Source: JBAZWV01 sp964393325 (GTDB taxonomy: Bacteria; Patescibacteriota; Patescibacteriia; 2-12-FULL-60-25). From it: DNA of 64,000 bases. Position 1 is the first letter of the stretch. Every line of letters starts with the position of its first letter. Shown piece after piece: positions 63,040 through 64,000 of the stretch. The stretch lies in assembly GCA_964393325.1 (NCBI GenBank), contig CAYMTE010000003.1:22575-86574 (forward strand), given 5' to 3'. The position numbers and the translations under genes are program-made. The notes under the pieces were generated by a model that was not told where the DNA came from, searched no databases, and worked only from the letters and a program-made list of their open reading frames with translations.

Positions 63040-63558
63040 ATGGCAACGACAAAAAAGAAAACGGAAGAGACGGTGAAGAAAACCGCTCCACGTAAGAAGG
63101 TGGCGAAAGTTGAAGATGCGGTGGTTATGGAAGCTGCGGAAATGAACGCGGCGGAACTTGCCAAAGGCGGTTCGTTTATCCCAGCCATTGGACGACGCAA
63201 GACGTCTGTTGCTCGCGTGCGACTCGTGAAGAACGGCAAGGGAATGATTACCGTGAACGGTAAAAAGGCGGATGCATACTTCTCGACATTTGCCCTTCGA
63301 GAGCAGGTGAGCTCGCCGCTCAAGGCCGTCGGTCAAGAAACGGCTGTTGACGTGAGCGCGAAGGTCGATGGCGGCGGTATCCGCGGTCAGGCCGAAGCAG
63401 TGCGTCAGGGGATCTCCCGCGCGCTCATCGAATTGAACCCAACGTTCCGCACCGCGCTGAAGAAGCTCGGGTATCTCACGCGAGACTCCCGCAAGCGCGA
63501 GCGCAAGAAGTTCGGTAAGAAGAGCGCCCGCCGATCACCGCAGTGGTCAAAGCGCTAA
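63040..63558 (+). CDS. rpsI: 30S ribosomal protein S9 with N-terminal extension
   Basis: 172 aa. The normal S9 body starts at GRRKTSVARVRLVKNGKGMITVNG and ends KKFGKKSARRSPQWSKR, with the tail reaching the P-site tRNA. Residues 1-50 are an added Lys/Glu/Ala-rich extension not present in E. coli S9. Last gene of the ribosomal operon. Confidence 0.96.
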   Translation: MATTKKKTEETVKKTAPRKKVAKVEDAVVMEAAEMNAAELAKGGSFIPAIGRRKTSVARVRLVKNGKGMITVNGKKADAYFSTFALREQVSSPLKAVGQETAVDVSAKVDGGGIRGQAEAVRQGISRALIELNPTFRTALKKLGYLTRDSRKRERKKFGKKSARRSPQWSKR

Positions 63559-63582
63559 GCATCACACAAACGATCGAAAAAA

Positions 63583-63606
63583 AGAGATCCGCGTGGGTCT
63601 CTTTTG
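63583..63606. terminator. Bidirectional terminator between rpsI and the M23 gene
   Basis: AGAGATCC / GGGTCTCT stem with a 4-nt loop. T-rich tracts follow on both strands, longest on the minus strand. Confidence 0.85.
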
Positions 63607-63627
63607 GTTTGAGGTGAGGTTGCAGGA

Positions 63628-64000
63628 TCAACTTGCGAGAGGGGGAAGGTTTGTCGTCCAGAGATGCGGGAGATGTTTGAGCGACCACCCTGGTTGTGGG
63701 TAACGACCGGATGACGCGGTGTCGTTGATTCCGTAGGGGTCGACTTTTACGAAGTCGCCCGTCATACTCTTGACGTGGATTTCAATGTGAAGCTGGACGA
63801 TGTTATTTGTCCAGCCCGTGGTGCCGGCGCGACCGAGGAGCTGACCTGCGCGGATCAACGTTCCTGCGGTGTTCGGTCTCCGCTGTCCGTGTTGCTCGAC
63901 GAACTGCGGAGCGATGGGTGGATCGACGCTCGCGAGATGCGCATAGATGGAGCTCGATCGCGTGCCTCCCTTGGACGGGGCGTGGATGACGACGAACGTC
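63628..64000 (-). CDS. M23-family metallopeptidase, 5' part outside the window
   Basis: The frame stays open to the window edge (124 codons). It has FVVIHAP, SSIYAHL (the strand with the first metal His), GQLLGRAGTTGWTNN and the QLHIEI motif in place of HLHFEI. LytM-type enzymes cut peptidoglycan cross-bridges. The HxH of the motif reads QLH, so one ligand is changed; activity is uncertain. The C-terminal tail (YPQPGWSLKHLPHLWTTN) is unremarkable. Confidence 0.82.
   Translation of the reverse strand, partial: TFVVIHAPSKGGTRSSSIYAHLASVDPPIAPQFVEQHGQRRPNTAGTLIRAGQLLGRAGTTGWTNNIVQLHIEIHVKSMTGDFVKVDPYGINDTASSGRYPQPGWSLKHLPHLWTTNLPPLAS

Overview
The window reads as a chromosomal segment of a Candidate Phyla Radiation (Patescibacteria) bacterium, most likely of the Parcubacteria/Uhrbacteria/Magasanikbacteria type. 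This placement is inferred from gene content and style, not from a phylogeny. The signs are slimmed-down housekeeping proteins (AlaRS without its C-terminal domain, RpoA without an alpha-CTD, UvrC without its HhH tail, UvrA without its insertion domain), a membrane-anchored Clp-like AAA+ protein, a large exported-protein fraction, and a paired membrane protein plus VirD4/TraG-like ATPase. Base composition is moderate in GC and coding density is very high, with many 4-bp ATGA overlaps. No tRNA, rRNA, CRISPR array or insertion sequence was seen.

Layout. 1-4024: partial pyrD, small enzymes (YdeI-like, msrA, HIT) and membrane proteins. 4138-12781: a NUDIX-like gene, two large exported proteins (4964 and a cohesin-type protein at 9536), a methyltransferase-FemAB fusion coupled to a DUF817 membrane protein, a glycerate-kinase-type gene and a transglutaminase-like gene. 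12869-19266: a T4 Rnl1-like RNA ligase, uvrA, a helical-repeat unknown and uvrC. 20650-22424: a minimal dcw start (mraZ, rsmH, ftsL-like) behind a promoter carrying four MraZ boxes. 22546-27235: membrane protein, Clp-like protein, WecA-like transferase, DUF192 protein. 27287-33733: DUF218 gene, rplU, recR-ybaB, dnaB, permease, folD. 33958-39562: SD-led unknown genes, glyA, murC-murB and a candidate structured RNA at 34777-35126. 39646-47907: hpf, secA, an ABC pair, a VIT-family transporter, secD-secF. 47959-54135: the conserved membrane protein/VirD4-like pair, a hydrolase, a D,D-carboxypeptidase and a possibly frameshifted unknown. 54399-59417: rlmN, mnmA, a coiled-coil membrane protein, alaS. 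59558-63558: infA-rpmJ-rpsM-rpsK-rpsD-rpoA-rplQ-rplM-rpsI. 63628-64000: partial M23 peptidase.

Expression logic. Two gene classes can be read from the DNA. Most housekeeping genes have a -10 box (often extended, TGnTAnAcT-like) ending about 6-10 nt before the ATG and no Shine-Dalgarno, implying leaderless mRNAs. A smaller set of mostly unrecognised, mostly single genes has a -35/-10 promoter with 17-bp spacing, an untranslated leader, a clear SD and its own terminator. Their codons lean to C/G-ending forms, which suggests a different history.

Most unusual items: a SecD carrying a parvulin-type domain preceded by a second degenerate parvulin-like segment; a Clp-like protein whose first ATPase site is eroded; the RNA ligase; and the candidate structured RNA.
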